The notes under the pieces: model-generated
Told to the model about the DNA's origin: nothing
The model's input: the letters and a program-made list of their open reading frames with translations, nothing else
The model's database searches: none
Assembly: GCF_022818495.1 (NCBI RefSeq)
Contig: NZ_CP089291.1
Span: forward strand, 620,001 to 684,000
Direction of reading: 5' to 3'
DNA length: 64,000 nt
DNA from: Fodinisporobacter ferrooxydans
GTDB taxonomy: Bacteria > Bacillota > Bacilli > Tumebacillales > MYW30-H2
Shown here: positions 35,739-44,487 of the stretch, in pieces
How the letters are laid out: every line of letters begins with the position of its first letter
Position numbering within the stretch: position 1 is the stretch's first letter
Program-made: the position numbers and the translations under genes

Positions 35739-36067
35739 ATAAACCCCTCCTAATGTCACATCAGTAAATGCTTACAAATGTATTGTAGCAAGCGGTTTTT
35801 GTTGATTATAGGGACATACGAACCTACTCTTGCTGTCAATATGACTAAATCAACTAGACTAAACAGACCGTTGGAAAAAATACAATCATCCGAATTTGCT
35901 AGCTCAAAGATACTAGTTGCATCGACTCAAGATCCCAAAGCCGATCAGGTCTTCTTATCATATGAGTTATCATACAAGAGTCCATGTGAATTTATTGTGA
36001 CGTACTTCACTGGCAGCAACAAAGGGTGTAGATTAGAAGAAAACTTGGTTCTCTGGAGTGCTTGATC
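35739..36067. other. Divergent intergenic region
   Basis: About 330 bases between the lipoprotein gene and the NarL-type kinase gene. A 95-codon frame (35778-36065) runs through it but has no ribosome binding site or recognisable product. It should contain the promoters of both genes. Confidence 0.4.
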
Positions 36068-37558
36068 ATGAGCCAGATGTCGCAATTTTTTGCATCCAAT
36101 AAAATCATCATTTCGTTTCTCTATCCTCTTGTTTTCTTCTTGATGGGTTTTGGCATCTTATTGAAAAATCGGGTGCATAGCCAGTTTCATTTGGCCAAAA
36201 GCCTGCAATATATGGCCTTTTTTGGAATTTTGCACAGCTTTGCAGACTGGGGAGATATATTTATACCGTTACAGACCGCCTATTTGAGCCCGTTCGGCAT
36301 CCATGTTTTGCAATCATTGCAGTTGATACTCAAATCCTTATCGTTTTCCTTTCTGTTGTATTTTGGCATCGACTTGCTATGCAGAAGTCAAAAACGAACG
36401 CGCCGGATATCATTAGTCGCTCCCGGATTTTTTCTATTATGGCTGGTTAATTTTGCAATTCTCCGCTATTGGCTTTTTGCCGGTCAGAGCTTTGAGCATT
36501 GGCTCGCTTTAAGCAATTTCTGGGCCAAATTATTGATCACGTTGCCAAGCGGCATTGTTTCCGGGTATGGGATGTATGCGCAGAGGGAGCAATTTCGCAA
36601 ATTCGGGGAAAGATCGATGCCGCTGACATTGCTTTTGATCGCCCTCTTGATCAATCTCTACACGTTTTCCGATGGGCTTGTCTTTTCCAACACCCCATTT
36701 TATTCGGGAGTCTGGCTGACTGATCGGCAGTTTCATAAAATCACGGATATTCCGATTGATTTTCTCAGAGGAATCAATGGCATGTTGATTTCTTTCTTCA
36801 TTCTAAAAACGCTAAAAATAGTAGATTGGGAATACCAACAATTTTTTACGCAAGCGGAGAAACAAAAAGTGGTCACGGAAGAGCGCAATCGAATCGCAAG
36901 AGACCTTCATGACGGCATGATTCAATCGATTTATGCCATCGGACTGCATTTGGAAGGAATCAGTCAAATGATCGCACAGCATGAAACGTTTGGGATCCAA
37001 CGCTCCATAACAGGGGTACAGGAAGCCATTCAAAAATTGAATGATTTGATTCGGGAAATTCGCGGATACATCAAAGAATTAAAAATGCCCATCAGCCAAA
37101 AAAGGAATTTTCAAGAAGAATTGATTGCCTTGATTCAGGAATTCAATACAAGCCAATCTATCCCTATTTTATTGGAACAACACGATTCAGATGACGACCC
37201 GCCTTTAACCGTTGTCGTCCAGATTCTGTATATTGTGAAAGAAGCGTTGAGCAATGTCGTTCGGCACAGCCATGCGACCAAATGTATCGTTTCTCTCTAT
37301 GAAAAAGATGGGGAAATACGAATTGAAATTGCCGATAACGGACTGGGCTTGATCGATGCGCTCCATTCTGTCGACAGCAACCTGGAAAGCTTCAAACAAG
37401 GAATTCGAAATATGAAATTTCGCGCAAACAAAATCGGCGGCATGTTATCCATTCATTCTGAACCCAATCACGGAACGACCATACGCTTGCTGATCCGAAA
37501 AACATGGAAAGAGGGTCCCTTCGAAGATGCAAAAAAAGATCACAGTTATGCTCGTTGA
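36068..37558 (+). CDS. NarL-type sensor histidine kinase with multi-helix membrane sensor
   Basis: 496 residues. About seven membrane helices make up the first 260 residues, with no large extracellular loop. HisKA_3 follows with the His in ERNRIARDLHDGMIQSIYAI (near 280), then HATPase_c with EALSNVVRHSHA and IADNGLGL. This is the DegS/LiaS/ComP-like class of kinase. The start at 36068 follows TGGAGTG. It overlaps the regulator gene by 32 bases. Confidence 0.9.
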   Translation: MSQMSQFFASNKIIISFLYPLVFFLMGFGILLKNRVHSQFHLAKSLQYMAFFGILHSFADWGDIFIPLQTAYLSPFGIHVLQSLQLILKSLSFSFLLYFGIDLLCRSQKRTRRISLVAPGFFLLWLVNFAILRYWLFAGQSFEHWLALSNFWAKLLITLPSGIVSGYGMYAQREQFRKFGERSMPLTLLLIALLINLYTFSDGLVFSNTPFYSGVWLTDRQFHKITDIPIDFLRGINGMLISFFILKTLKIVDWEYQQFFTQAEKQKVVTEERNRIARDLHDGMIQSIYAIGLHLEGISQMIAQHETFGIQRSITGVQEAIQKLNDLIREIRGYIKELKMPISQKRNFQEELIALIQEFNTSQSIPILLEQHDSDDDPPLTVVVQILYIVKEALSNVVRHSHATKCIVSLYEKDGEIRIEIADNGLGLIDALHSVDSNLESFKQGIRNMKFRANKIGGMLSIHSEPNHGTTIRLLIRKTWKEGPFEDAKKDHSYAR

Positions 37559-38186
37559 CGATCATGAAATGGTCAGAATGGGGCTAAGAAGTTTATTGAC
37601 CATGTATTCCCAGATCGAGATCATAGCGGAGGCTGGCAACGCGGCCCAATGCATGACATTGGCAGTACAGATGAAGCCGGATGTTATCCTCCTGGATATC
37701 CGCTTGCCTGACAAATCCGGCGTAGAAGTGTGCCGCATGCTCAAGCAGCAAATTCCTGCCAGTCGCATCATCATGCTCACATCCTATGATGACGAGAAAT
37801 TTATCCGGGAAGCGTTTCTACATGGTGCGAACGGATATATATTAAAAGAGATCCGCGGACAAAATCTGATCAAGTCGATTGAATCCGTATATGAAGGAAA
37901 AACGATGCTGGATCCCAAAATTGCGGATAAAGCATTTCACAAAATTAAAGAATCCAAGCGGGAAGAAACTTTGTACAATTGTTTAACAGCGATTGAAAAA
38001 CAAATTCTCTTCCATATCAGTGAAGGATTGAAGAACCGGGAAATTGCCGAAAAATTAGGTCTGAAAGAAAAAACCGTCCGCAACTACGTCAGCCAAATCC
38101 TTGAGAAGTTAGATTTGCATAAGCGGGCGGAAGCGGCAACGTTTGCCGTGCGTTACCAACGGGATCATCTTTCGTTTCCAGGATGA
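37527..38186 (+). CDS. NarL/LuxR-family response regulator
   Basis: 219 residues: receiver (VDDHEMVRMGL, phospho-Asp in VILLDIRLPDKSG, Lys in ILKEIRGQ) and a C-terminal LuxR helix-turn-helix (EGLKNREIAEKLGLKEKTVR) near residues 165-190. Partner of the overlapping kinase. Targets are unknown. Confidence 0.93.
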   Translation: MQKKITVMLVDDHEMVRMGLRSLLTMYSQIEIIAEAGNAAQCMTLAVQMKPDVILLDIRLPDKSGVEVCRMLKQQIPASRIIMLTSYDDEKFIREAFLHGANGYILKEIRGQNLIKSIESVYEGKTMLDPKIADKAFHKIKESKREETLYNCLTAIEKQILFHISEGLKNREIAEKLGLKEKTVRNYVSQILEKLDLHKRAEAATFAVRYQRDHLSFPG

Positions 38187-38263
38187 GTATGGTTCCGCTT
38201 TTTTCAAACTCCGTCCGTTCGCCCTGTCTCCGATTCAAAGGTATCTGCTAAAAAATTGCTGCC

Positions 38264-39460
38264 TTAGGTTGCCGACAAAGGACTTTGCAGGATTGTATTG
38301 GAAATCGGAAGTTGGGCTGCACCGCTGACAATCGTATCCCCATGTGCAATAGCGATCGGAACATACTTATTGGATGCCATGGAACGGTTCCTTAAAGCAG
38401 ATTGCACCTCGGGCAGAAAGTACTCGGCTCCCAATGCCATAGTACCTCCAATGACGACAAGCTCAGGGTTCAGTGCGTTGACGATATTGGATATTCCGAT
38501 ACCGAGATACTGCCCAAGAACTTGGAAGGCCCGTTTGTACGATGGTTTTTCAATTGCTCTGGCTACTGCAACGGATACAAGATTTGGAGATAATTTAAGA
38601 GCTTCCGATACTTCTTCTTCTTCCTCCTGCAAGTACCGAAGTAAAGCCTGTTCAGAAGCGTACTGTTCCCAACATCCGTAATTTCCACACGCACAAAGAA
38701 GCCCCATCGCAGAGATAGTCATGTGCCCAAATTCGCCAGCGATACCATGTGCCCCCCGATACAATTGTCCGTTCACAACAATGCCTGTGCCGACGCCAAT
38801 TCCTACATTAACAAAGACTAAATTGTTGATTTGTCGCAAACGATATTCCGACCAAGCGCCACAGTTGCCATCGTTGTCAATAAATATTGGGAACGGGAAG
38901 TGTTTTGTTAGGGCACCACAAATATCCCAATCCCGAATTTCAATATTAGGCAGATAAAAGACTGATCCGGTGCTGAAATTTACAATGCCCGGGAGTGCAA
39001 TCCCTGCGCCGATAATGCTGTGTCTGCTTGGCGGGGCCTTGACGGCAGCATGATTCATTTCATCAATAAGAATTTCCTCAAGCTCTGTTTGCGTCAGACC
39101 GCCATCTGCACAGTCGATGGGTCGAATACTTTTATAAATGATGCTGCCGCTCATGTCCGTAAGTACAGTAGTCATATGCGTAATTTGAATGTCGACGCCG
39201 ATACAGTATCCTGCGCTTGCATTAAGTTGCAAAAGTACAGGTTTGCGCCCGCCATTTGATGTTCCAAATCCAATTTCATTGACGAAATCGTCAGCAATCA
39301 AATCATCCACTAACGACGACACAGTTGCTTTATTGAGGCCGGTAATTTGTGAAATATCAATTCGGGACAAAGGTCCTTGATTATAAATAATTTCTGTTAC
39401 GTATTTTTTATTGATTTGCCGCATGGTGGCGGCATCCACTGTTTTTGTCAATTTTTCCAC
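38264..39460 (-). CDS. ROK-family sugar repressor (XylR-like)
   Basis: 398 residues. Winged helix at 10-75 (GPLSRIDISQITGLNKATVS), then a ROK sugar-kinase-like domain with IGAGIALPG, the zinc-binding CACGNYGCWEQYAS, and IVVNGQLYRGAHGIAGEFGH. It lies divergent from a xylose-type ABC importer. Two dyads resembling XylR operators lie in the shared region, one near each gene. It is expected to repress the importer genes until a pentose or hexose binds. Confidence 0.88.
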   Translation of the reverse strand: MEKLTKTVDAATMRQINKKYVTEIIYNQGPLSRIDISQITGLNKATVSSLVDDLIADDFVNEIGFGTSNGGRKPVLLQLNASAGYCIGVDIQITHMTTVLTDMSGSIIYKSIRPIDCADGGLTQTELEEILIDEMNHAAVKAPPSRHSIIGAGIALPGIVNFSTGSVFYLPNIEIRDWDICGALTKHFPFPIFIDNDGNCGAWSEYRLRQINNLVFVNVGIGVGTGIVVNGQLYRGAHGIAGEFGHMTISAMGLLCACGNYGCWEQYASEQALLRYLQEEEEEVSEALKLSPNLVSVAVARAIEKPSYKRAFQVLGQYLGIGISNIVNALNPELVVIGGTMALGAEYFLPEVQSALRNRSMASNKYVPIAIAHGDTIVSGAAQLPISNTILQSPLSAT

Positions 39461-39497
39461 CTCAAAATCTATAGTAGAGTCTTGCTAAGATGTTACT

Positions 39498-39518
39498 TTT
39501 AGTTTAACATATAAACCA
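39498..39518. promoter_or_regulatory. ROK-type operator near the repressor gene
   Basis: Imperfect dyad around TAGTTTA-ACATA-TAAACCA, reminiscent of the Bacillus xyl operator (TTAGTTTGTT...AACAAACTAA). It lies about 40 bases upstream of the repressor start, fitting autoregulation. Confidence 0.5.
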
Positions 39519-39525
39519 AGAAAGG

Positions 39526-39539
39526 GAATAACGCTTTCA
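39526..39539 (-). promoter_or_regulatory. cre-like site
   Basis: TGAAAGCGTTATTC on the minus strand matches the CcpA consensus TGNAARCGNWWWCA at 12 of 14 positions. Confidence 0.5.
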
Positions 39540-39588
39540 AAAAATCTACGAAAACACTTTCTGCCATCGATTTTCCGAGGATTTCCCG

Positions 39589-39617
39589 ATAGTTTGTTTT
39601 ACAAAAAAACAATCTAT
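39589..39617. promoter_or_regulatory. ROK-type operator near the importer
   Basis: ATAGTTTGTTTT - 5 bases - AAAACAATCTAT: a 12-bp inverted repeat with one mismatched pair. Shares the TAGTTTGTT half-site with known XylR operators. It lies about 80 bases upstream of the binding protein gene, where it would cover a promoter. Confidence 0.65.
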
Positions 39618-39665
39618 TCTTAACTTCTTTGGATTTACTAGAAAAATAAAATTCCGAATCTAGGT

Positions 39666-39679
39666 AGAAAGCGTTTGCG
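39666..39679 (+). promoter_or_regulatory. cre-like site before the binding protein gene
   Basis: AGAAAGCGTTTGCG matches the CcpA consensus at 11 of 14 positions, with an intact AAGCG core. It lies 18 bases before the start codon, suggesting catabolite repression as a roadblock. Confidence 0.5.
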
Positions 39680-39696
39680 AAAAAGGGGAGTTTTTC

Positions 39697-40806
39697 ATGA
39701 AATTAAAAAAAGTGCTATCCGTAGGTTCTGCTGTCGCCATTGCCATGACATTGGCAACCGCATGTGGATCTGCAAACAATTCTTCAACAGGGTCATCTGG
39801 TGGAACAACTGCCAGCAATCCAAGCAAATCCGGTTCTAGCAGCGACAGCGGGAAAATTGCGCTTTTGCTTCCAGACACGACATCTTCTGCTCGTTACGAA
39901 ACACAAGATAAGCCAGACTTTACAAAAGAAGTTCAAAAGCTCAATCCAAAAGACACTGTCATGTATGAAAATGCACAAGGCAGTTCTACAACACAGCAGC
40001 AACAAGCCGAAGCAGCCATCACCAATGGTGCGAAAGTTCTTGTTATTGACCCGGTTGACTCACAGGCTGCTGCCGCGATTGTTCATGAAGCAAATCAAGC
40101 CGGTGTAAAGGTGATTTCCTATGACCGATTGATAACTAAGGCATCTGTAGACTATTATGTTTCATTTAACAACGAAGAGGTTGGCAAATTGCAAGGCCAA
40201 TTCATCGCAGACCACACGCCAAAGGGCGGAACTGTTGTCATGATCAATGGCGCACAGACGGACAACAATGCACTCTTGTTCGCAAAAGGTGCACATGAAG
40301 TTTTGGATCCACTGTTTAAGAATGGAACTCTAAAACTTGGCTATGAAACCTATACGCCAAACTGGGATCCAAAAAATGGCCTTCGCGAGATGGAGCAAGC
40401 ATTGACCAAGTTGAACAACAAGGTTGATTCGGTTCTCTCTGCCAACGATGGTCTTGCCGGCTCCATTATTCAGGCTCTGAACGCTCAACACCTTGCCGGC
40501 AAAGTCCCCGTCACCGGACAGGATGCAACAGATGCCGGCTTGCATAACATTTTGCAAGGCACGCAATCCATGACAGTTTACAAGGCTGTACCCGAGGAAG
40601 CGAAAGTTGCAGCACAGCTTGCAGTCGATCTTGTCAGCGGCAAAACACCAGGCTCCGACATCGTCAATGGACAAACGGATAACGGTTCAGGGAAGAATAT
40701 TCCTTCCGTGTTGCTGAAGCCGGTTGTCGTCAACAAGAATAACATTCAGGATACCGTTATCAAAGACGGATTTACAACGATGGAAAAAATCAAAAATCCT
40801 TCTTAA
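39697..40806 (+). CDS. Sugar ABC transporter substrate-binding protein (XylF-like)
   Basis: 369 residues. Signal peptide followed by a weak lipobox (LATAC, Cys near 23) and a Ser/Gly-rich linker. A periplasmic-binding-protein type 1 domain follows, with VLVIDPVDSQAAAAIVHEAN, GVKVISYDRLI and VDSVLSANDGLAGSIIQAL. The GxKVxxYDRxI and NDxxA motifs are typical of XylF-type xylose/glucose binding proteins. First gene of the operon with the ATPase and permease. An internal terminator after it should make it more abundant than the membrane parts. Confidence 0.88.
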   Translation: MKLKKVLSVGSAVAIAMTLATACGSANNSSTGSSGGTTASNPSKSGSSSDSGKIALLLPDTTSSARYETQDKPDFTKEVQKLNPKDTVMYENAQGSSTTQQQQAEAAITNGAKVLVIDPVDSQAAAAIVHEANQAGVKVISYDRLITKASVDYYVSFNNEEVGKLQGQFIADHTPKGGTVVMINGAQTDNNALLFAKGAHEVLDPLFKNGTLKLGYETYTPNWDPKNGLREMEQALTKLNNKVDSVLSANDGLAGSIIQALNAQHLAGKVPVTGQDATDAGLHNILQGTQSMTVYKAVPEEAKVAAQLAVDLVSGKTPGSDIVNGQTDNGSGKNIPSVLLKPVVVNKNNIQDTVIKDGFTTMEKIKNPS

Positions 40807-40830
40807 TTTGTATCACCTGAGAGCGATTGC

Positions 40831-40866
40831 AGAGCGTAGATCCTCAGTGTTCTGCGCTCTTTTTAT
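40831..40866 (+). terminator. Intra-operon terminator
   Basis: Stem AGAGCGTAG / CTGCGCTCT (9 bp with one T.G) and a 12-base loop, followed by TTTTTA. It lies between binding protein and ATPase genes of one operon and is likely leaky. Confidence 0.7.
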
Positions 40867-40945
40867 ACTAGCCTATTCGACAAATTGATTCTACAAATTG
40901 ATTCTAAAAGTTGATTCTAAAAAATATTTGCAGGAGGTGTGCAGT

Positions 40946-41722
40946 TTGAATAGTGCTCAGAACGCACCACTACTTAGTGTGCAAAATATCCGTAAACGCT
41001 TCGGAGCCGTTCAAGCTCTGCAAGGAGTGTCGTTGGACGTGCATCCCGGTGAAATTGTCGCTCTTGTTGGAGACAATGGTGCCGGAAAGTCGACTACCAT
41101 TAAGATGATTGCCGGAGTTGAACAGCCGGATGAGGGAAATATCGTGTTCGAGGGAGAAAAAGTTTTCTTGAACGGTCCTTCGATTGCCGAAAAATTAGGA
41201 ATACAGACCGTATACCAAGATCTAGCTTTATGTGACAATTTAGACATTGTATCCAATCTGTTTTTAGGACGAGAGTTGCGTCGGAAACTTATCCCTGGAT
41301 TGCCAAAGGTGATCCGCAAGTCGGAGATGGAAGAAAAAGCGCTCCCCGTTCTGCGTGATCTTGGCATCAATCTGCCGCCGCTGACAACGACGGTGGCCAG
41401 TTTATCAGGTGGACAACGACAGACAGTCGCGGTCGCACGTGCCGTACTTTGGGGTTCCAAACTTGTAATGATGGATGAACCAACTGCAGCACTCGGCGTT
41501 GCGCAGACAAAAGCCGTACTTGAATTGATTGTCCGGTTGGCAAGCCGCGGCGTTGGCGTCCTCGTCATTTCTCACAACATGAGCGATGTGTTCAAAATTG
41601 CGGATCGCATCGTCGTACTCCGGCTAGGACGCACAGTCGCCAACTTCGTCAAAACGGAAACAAAACCGGAATCAGTAATCGCAGCGATTACTGGGGCTAC
41701 AGAGGAGGTGCTTACGTCTTGA
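40946..41722 (+). CDS. Sugar ABC transporter ATPase (XylG-like)
   Basis: 258 residues from a TTG at 40946; AGGAGGTG lies six bases upstream, while the longer frame to 40898 starts inside the spacer. Walker A GDNGAGKST, signature LSGGQRQTVAVARA, Walker B LVMMDEPTAALG, and switch His in ISHNMSDV. It has a single ATPase domain, so it must act as a homodimer. XylG of E. coli carries two domains; the half-size form is common for this subgroup in Gram-positives. Confidence 0.9.
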   Translation: MNSAQNAPLLSVQNIRKRFGAVQALQGVSLDVHPGEIVALVGDNGAGKSTTIKMIAGVEQPDEGNIVFEGEKVFLNGPSIAEKLGIQTVYQDLALCDNLDIVSNLFLGRELRRKLIPGLPKVIRKSEMEEKALPVLRDLGINLPPLTTTVASLSGGQRQTVAVARAVLWGSKLVMMDEPTAALGVAQTKAVLELIVRLASRGVGVLVISHNMSDVFKIADRIVVLRLGRTVANFVKTETKPESVIAAITGATEEVLTS

Positions 41723-42921
41723 TGAGCATGAATTCAGCACAAGCGGGACAACGCCAATCGAATACGTTTGGCAATATCCGTGCAAGTTTATCCAGCGGAG
41801 ATTTAGGCTTGATTCCAGTCATACTTGCACTTGTCATCATCTGGATTGTATTTGAATCCGTAAACGGAAACTTTTTGTCAGGGCGGAACCTTTCAAACCT
41901 GATTCTGCAAATTGCAGAAATCGGGATGTTGGGTATCGGTGAAACGTTCATCTTATTGCTCGGTGAAATTGATTTATCGATTGGATCTGTCAGTGGTGTT
42001 GCGGCTGCTGTTCTCGTTTTGTTGTCAGTGGCACATGTAAATCCTTGGATATGTATTATTGCAAGCATCGTCAGCGGTGGTCTGATCGGTATGTTCCAAG
42101 GGTTTTGGGTCACATTTATCGGCGTTCCTGCATTCATCGTGACTTTGGCCGGCTCTCTTGGCTATCAGGGCATACTATTGGCCATGCTTGGCAATACGGG
42201 AACAGTTCCTATTTCCGACCAGACACTCTTGGGGATTACTTCTACTTACATTCCAAAGGGTCTGGGGTGGGGCATTGCCATTCTTGCTGTAGTTCTTTAC
42301 GCAATTGGCACCATGATGATACAGCGCAATCGAAATGCCCGTCAATTGCCCGCTTTATCCACACCGGCATTGCTGGGGCGTTCCATCTCGCTGGTGGTGA
42401 TTTTGGCAATTGTTGTCGGCGTCTTGAATTCCTATCGGGGCGTTCCCGTGGCCGGCTTTATTCTACTGTTGTTCGTTGTTTTGTTTGCGTTTGTTACACA
42501 GTCAACCGTTTATGGCCGCCATGTGTATGCGCTTGGCGGAAACGCAGAAGCCGCTCGGCGCGCCGGTATCAATATTCGCGCCATTCGCCTGAGCATCTTC
42601 ACGCTCGCCGGGGTTATGGGCGCTATCGGCGGCATCATCGGCGCATCCCGTCTTGGATCGGCATCGCCTGCTTCTGGCACCGGCAACCTGCTGATGGATT
42701 CGATTGCCGCTGCCGTCATCGGCGGAACCAGCCTGTTTGGTGGCCGTGGCAGCGTATGGAATGCACTTGCCGGTGCGCTCGTCATTGGCAGTGTCGAAAA
42801 CGGTATGGATTTGCTCAGTGCTCCATCGAGCACAAAATATATCGTCGAAGGCGGAATTTTGCTCATCGCCGTAACCATTGATACCATCACACGTCGCCGA
42901 CGCAAACGCTCCGGCCGATAA
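41722..42921 (+). CDS. Sugar ABC transporter permease (XylH-like)
   Basis: 399 residues, about ten membrane helices, BPD_transp_2 family. GETFILLLGEIDLSIGSV near residue 75 and the coupling motif ALGGNAEAARRAGINI near 270 are family signatures; AAAVIGGTSLFGGRG follows. The ATG overlaps the ATPase stop (TGATG). Forms the membrane channel with the two preceding products. Confidence 0.92.
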   Translation: MSMNSAQAGQRQSNTFGNIRASLSSGDLGLIPVILALVIIWIVFESVNGNFLSGRNLSNLILQIAEIGMLGIGETFILLLGEIDLSIGSVSGVAAAVLVLLSVAHVNPWICIIASIVSGGLIGMFQGFWVTFIGVPAFIVTLAGSLGYQGILLAMLGNTGTVPISDQTLLGITSTYIPKGLGWGIAILAVVLYAIGTMMIQRNRNARQLPALSTPALLGRSISLVVILAIVVGVLNSYRGVPVAGFILLLFVVLFAFVTQSTVYGRHVYALGGNAEAARRAGINIRAIRLSIFTLAGVMGAIGGIIGASRLGSASPASGTGNLLMDSIAAAVIGGTSLFGGRGSVWNALAGALVIGSVENGMDLLSAPSSTKYIVEGGILLIAVTIDTITRRRRKRSGR

Positions 42922-43012
42922 TTGAACTTACGAAGATCGGTATTTTCGGCTTGGCTGCTGAATCCTCGCAGTATCGGGTTTTAGCAAGGATTCCATTCCA
43001 CTCGCCTTCACC

Positions 43013-43059
43013 AACTGGGCTGTCTGCAAGTAGCAAACTACTGCAGGCAGCCCAGTTTT
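43013..43059 (+). terminator. Terminator of the sugar importer operon
   Basis: Stem AACTGGGCTG-T-CTGC / GCAG-G-CAGCCCAGTT with a 17-base loop, then TT only. A very stable stem with a short T tail, 90 bases after the permease stop. Confidence 0.6.
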
Positions 43060-43237
43060 CACATGGACGCGCAATGAATTGCTTGATCATATTTTTTATT
43101 TTTCTCTTGCAATACAAAGAAACATCTTTACATATATACCATAAGTATGAAATCATAAATTGGTGATGTATGCAGGAATTTTCGATACGGTAAATACATG
43201 ATTAAAAATCATTTGTCATTGGTTTGGGGGTATGGGA

Positions 43238-44128
43238 ATGCGCAAGACGACGTTTGCAATCATTGTTTTAATTCTCATGTGGGGATTTTCCTGGCCTGTC
43301 TATAAAATCGGATTGGAATATACACCGCCGATTTTGTTTGCAGGATTGCGAACCATTCTAGGCGGTATTATTTTAGGTGTAATAGCGCTGCCGAAGTATA
43401 AACAACTGCAATTCAAAAAGAATTGGCCGATCTACATCGTCTCATCCATATTTAATGTCATCTTGTTCTTTGGACTGCAAACGGTAGGACTGTCCTATCT
43501 TCCATCCGGGCTGTTTTCTGTCATTGTATATTTGGAGCCTGTGTTGGTCGGATTCCTTGCCTGGTTATGGCTCAAGGAACCTTTGACACCCACAAAAATC
43601 ATCGGATTGATTTTGGGATTTTTGGGCGTGGCCGCTGTAAGTGAAGCCGGATTTTCAGCGCCAAATTCCTTTCTCGGCATCCTGCTTGGAATCATTACTG
43701 CCATTGCCTGGACAATCGGAACGATTTATTTAAAGAAAGTTCAAAACCAAGTTCATCTGCTTTGGCTCGTTTCCATGCATTGCATGATCGGCGGAAGTTT
43801 TTTAATCATCGCAGGAACCACCTTTGAAAAGTGGTCCGCGATTCATTGGACACTTCCTTATATCGGTACGTTGTTGTATGGAATGTTTATCGGCACATCA
43901 TTTTCCTGGGTCATCTGGAGCTGGCTGGTTCAACATGGAGAAGTAAGCCGCGTCTCTGCATACACATTTTTCGTCCCAATGGTTTCTGTCGTGGTCGGAA
44001 CTCTCGTTTTGCATGAACCTGTGTCAAACTTCCTTCTGATCGGATTGATTTTGACGATTATCAGCATTTATCTCGTCAACCGTCCAGTAAAACAGGCACC
44101 GCAATTGGTAAAAAACACTGCGGAATGA
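43238..44128 (+). CDS. EamA-family drug/metabolite exporter
   Basis: 296 residues, ten membrane helices in two EamA halves (about 1-135 and 147-285). MWGFSWPVYKIGLEYTPP and GLSYLPSGLFSVIVYLEPV in the first half and FVPMVSVVVGTLVLHEPVS in the second are typical. Start at 43238 or 43232; GGGGGT favours the second ATG. Such proteins export amino acids or metabolites; substrate unknown. It is monocistronic. Confidence 0.88.
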   Translation: MRKTTFAIIVLILMWGFSWPVYKIGLEYTPPILFAGLRTILGGIILGVIALPKYKQLQFKKNWPIYIVSSIFNVILFFGLQTVGLSYLPSGLFSVIVYLEPVLVGFLAWLWLKEPLTPTKIIGLILGFLGVAAVSEAGFSAPNSFLGILLGIITAIAWTIGTIYLKKVQNQVHLLWLVSMHCMIGGSFLIIAGTTFEKWSAIHWTLPYIGTLLYGMFIGTSFSWVIWSWLVQHGEVSRVSAYTFFVPMVSVVVGTLVLHEPVSNFLLIGLILTIISIYLVNRPVKQAPQLVKNTAE

Positions 44129-44182
44129 TCTTCGCGTCTTATAACAATTCAATGCTTCAATATTTGGACATGTGTGCCGATC

Positions 44183-44380
44183 TCATCGTATTTCTTCGAA
44201 TCTCGGCACCCATTGTCCGTTTATTTCTACTTTTTCATAGAACATCTCTTTCGGGCGAATCCACAGTGATCCTTCCTTGACGCTTTGATAAATAACAAAT
44301 TCCTCTTCCGTTTCCGAATGCCTTCCTTCGCCCACAACGATATAAAAGTTTCCTTTATAATGTTTGTATAACTTTAACAT
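44183..44380 (-). CDS. DUF1653-like small protein
   Basis: 65 residues from the ATG at 44380, which follows AAAGGTGG. LYKHYKGNFYIVVGEGRHSE and YQSVKEGSLWIRPKEMFYE are the DUF1653 pattern (YRHYKG..Y.V...A.H.ET.E..VVY..L....WVRP..MF). Function unknown. The open frame could extend to 44527, but the short form has the right start and usual length. Confidence 0.87.
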   Translation of the reverse strand: MLKLYKHYKGNFYIVVGEGRHSETEEEFVIYQSVKEGSLWIRPKEMFYEKVEINGQWVPRFEEIR

Positions 44381-44487
44381 GCAACCACCTTTTCGGATAA
44401 AATTTTTTTGAAATTTGCCTAACTTAACTATACTGTGTCTCGTCCTAATTATTAAAGAACGTTCGATTTCGACAAGGGGGTTATAAA

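Noticed and set aside
35778-36065. 95-codon plus frame before the NarL-type kinase
   Set aside because: No ribosome site, no motif, and it fills the intergenic region that must hold two divergent promoters.
42045-42881. 278-codon plus frame inside the sugar permease gene
   Set aside because: Out-of-frame shadow with extreme Cys/His/Arg content; the permease frame has clear family motifs.
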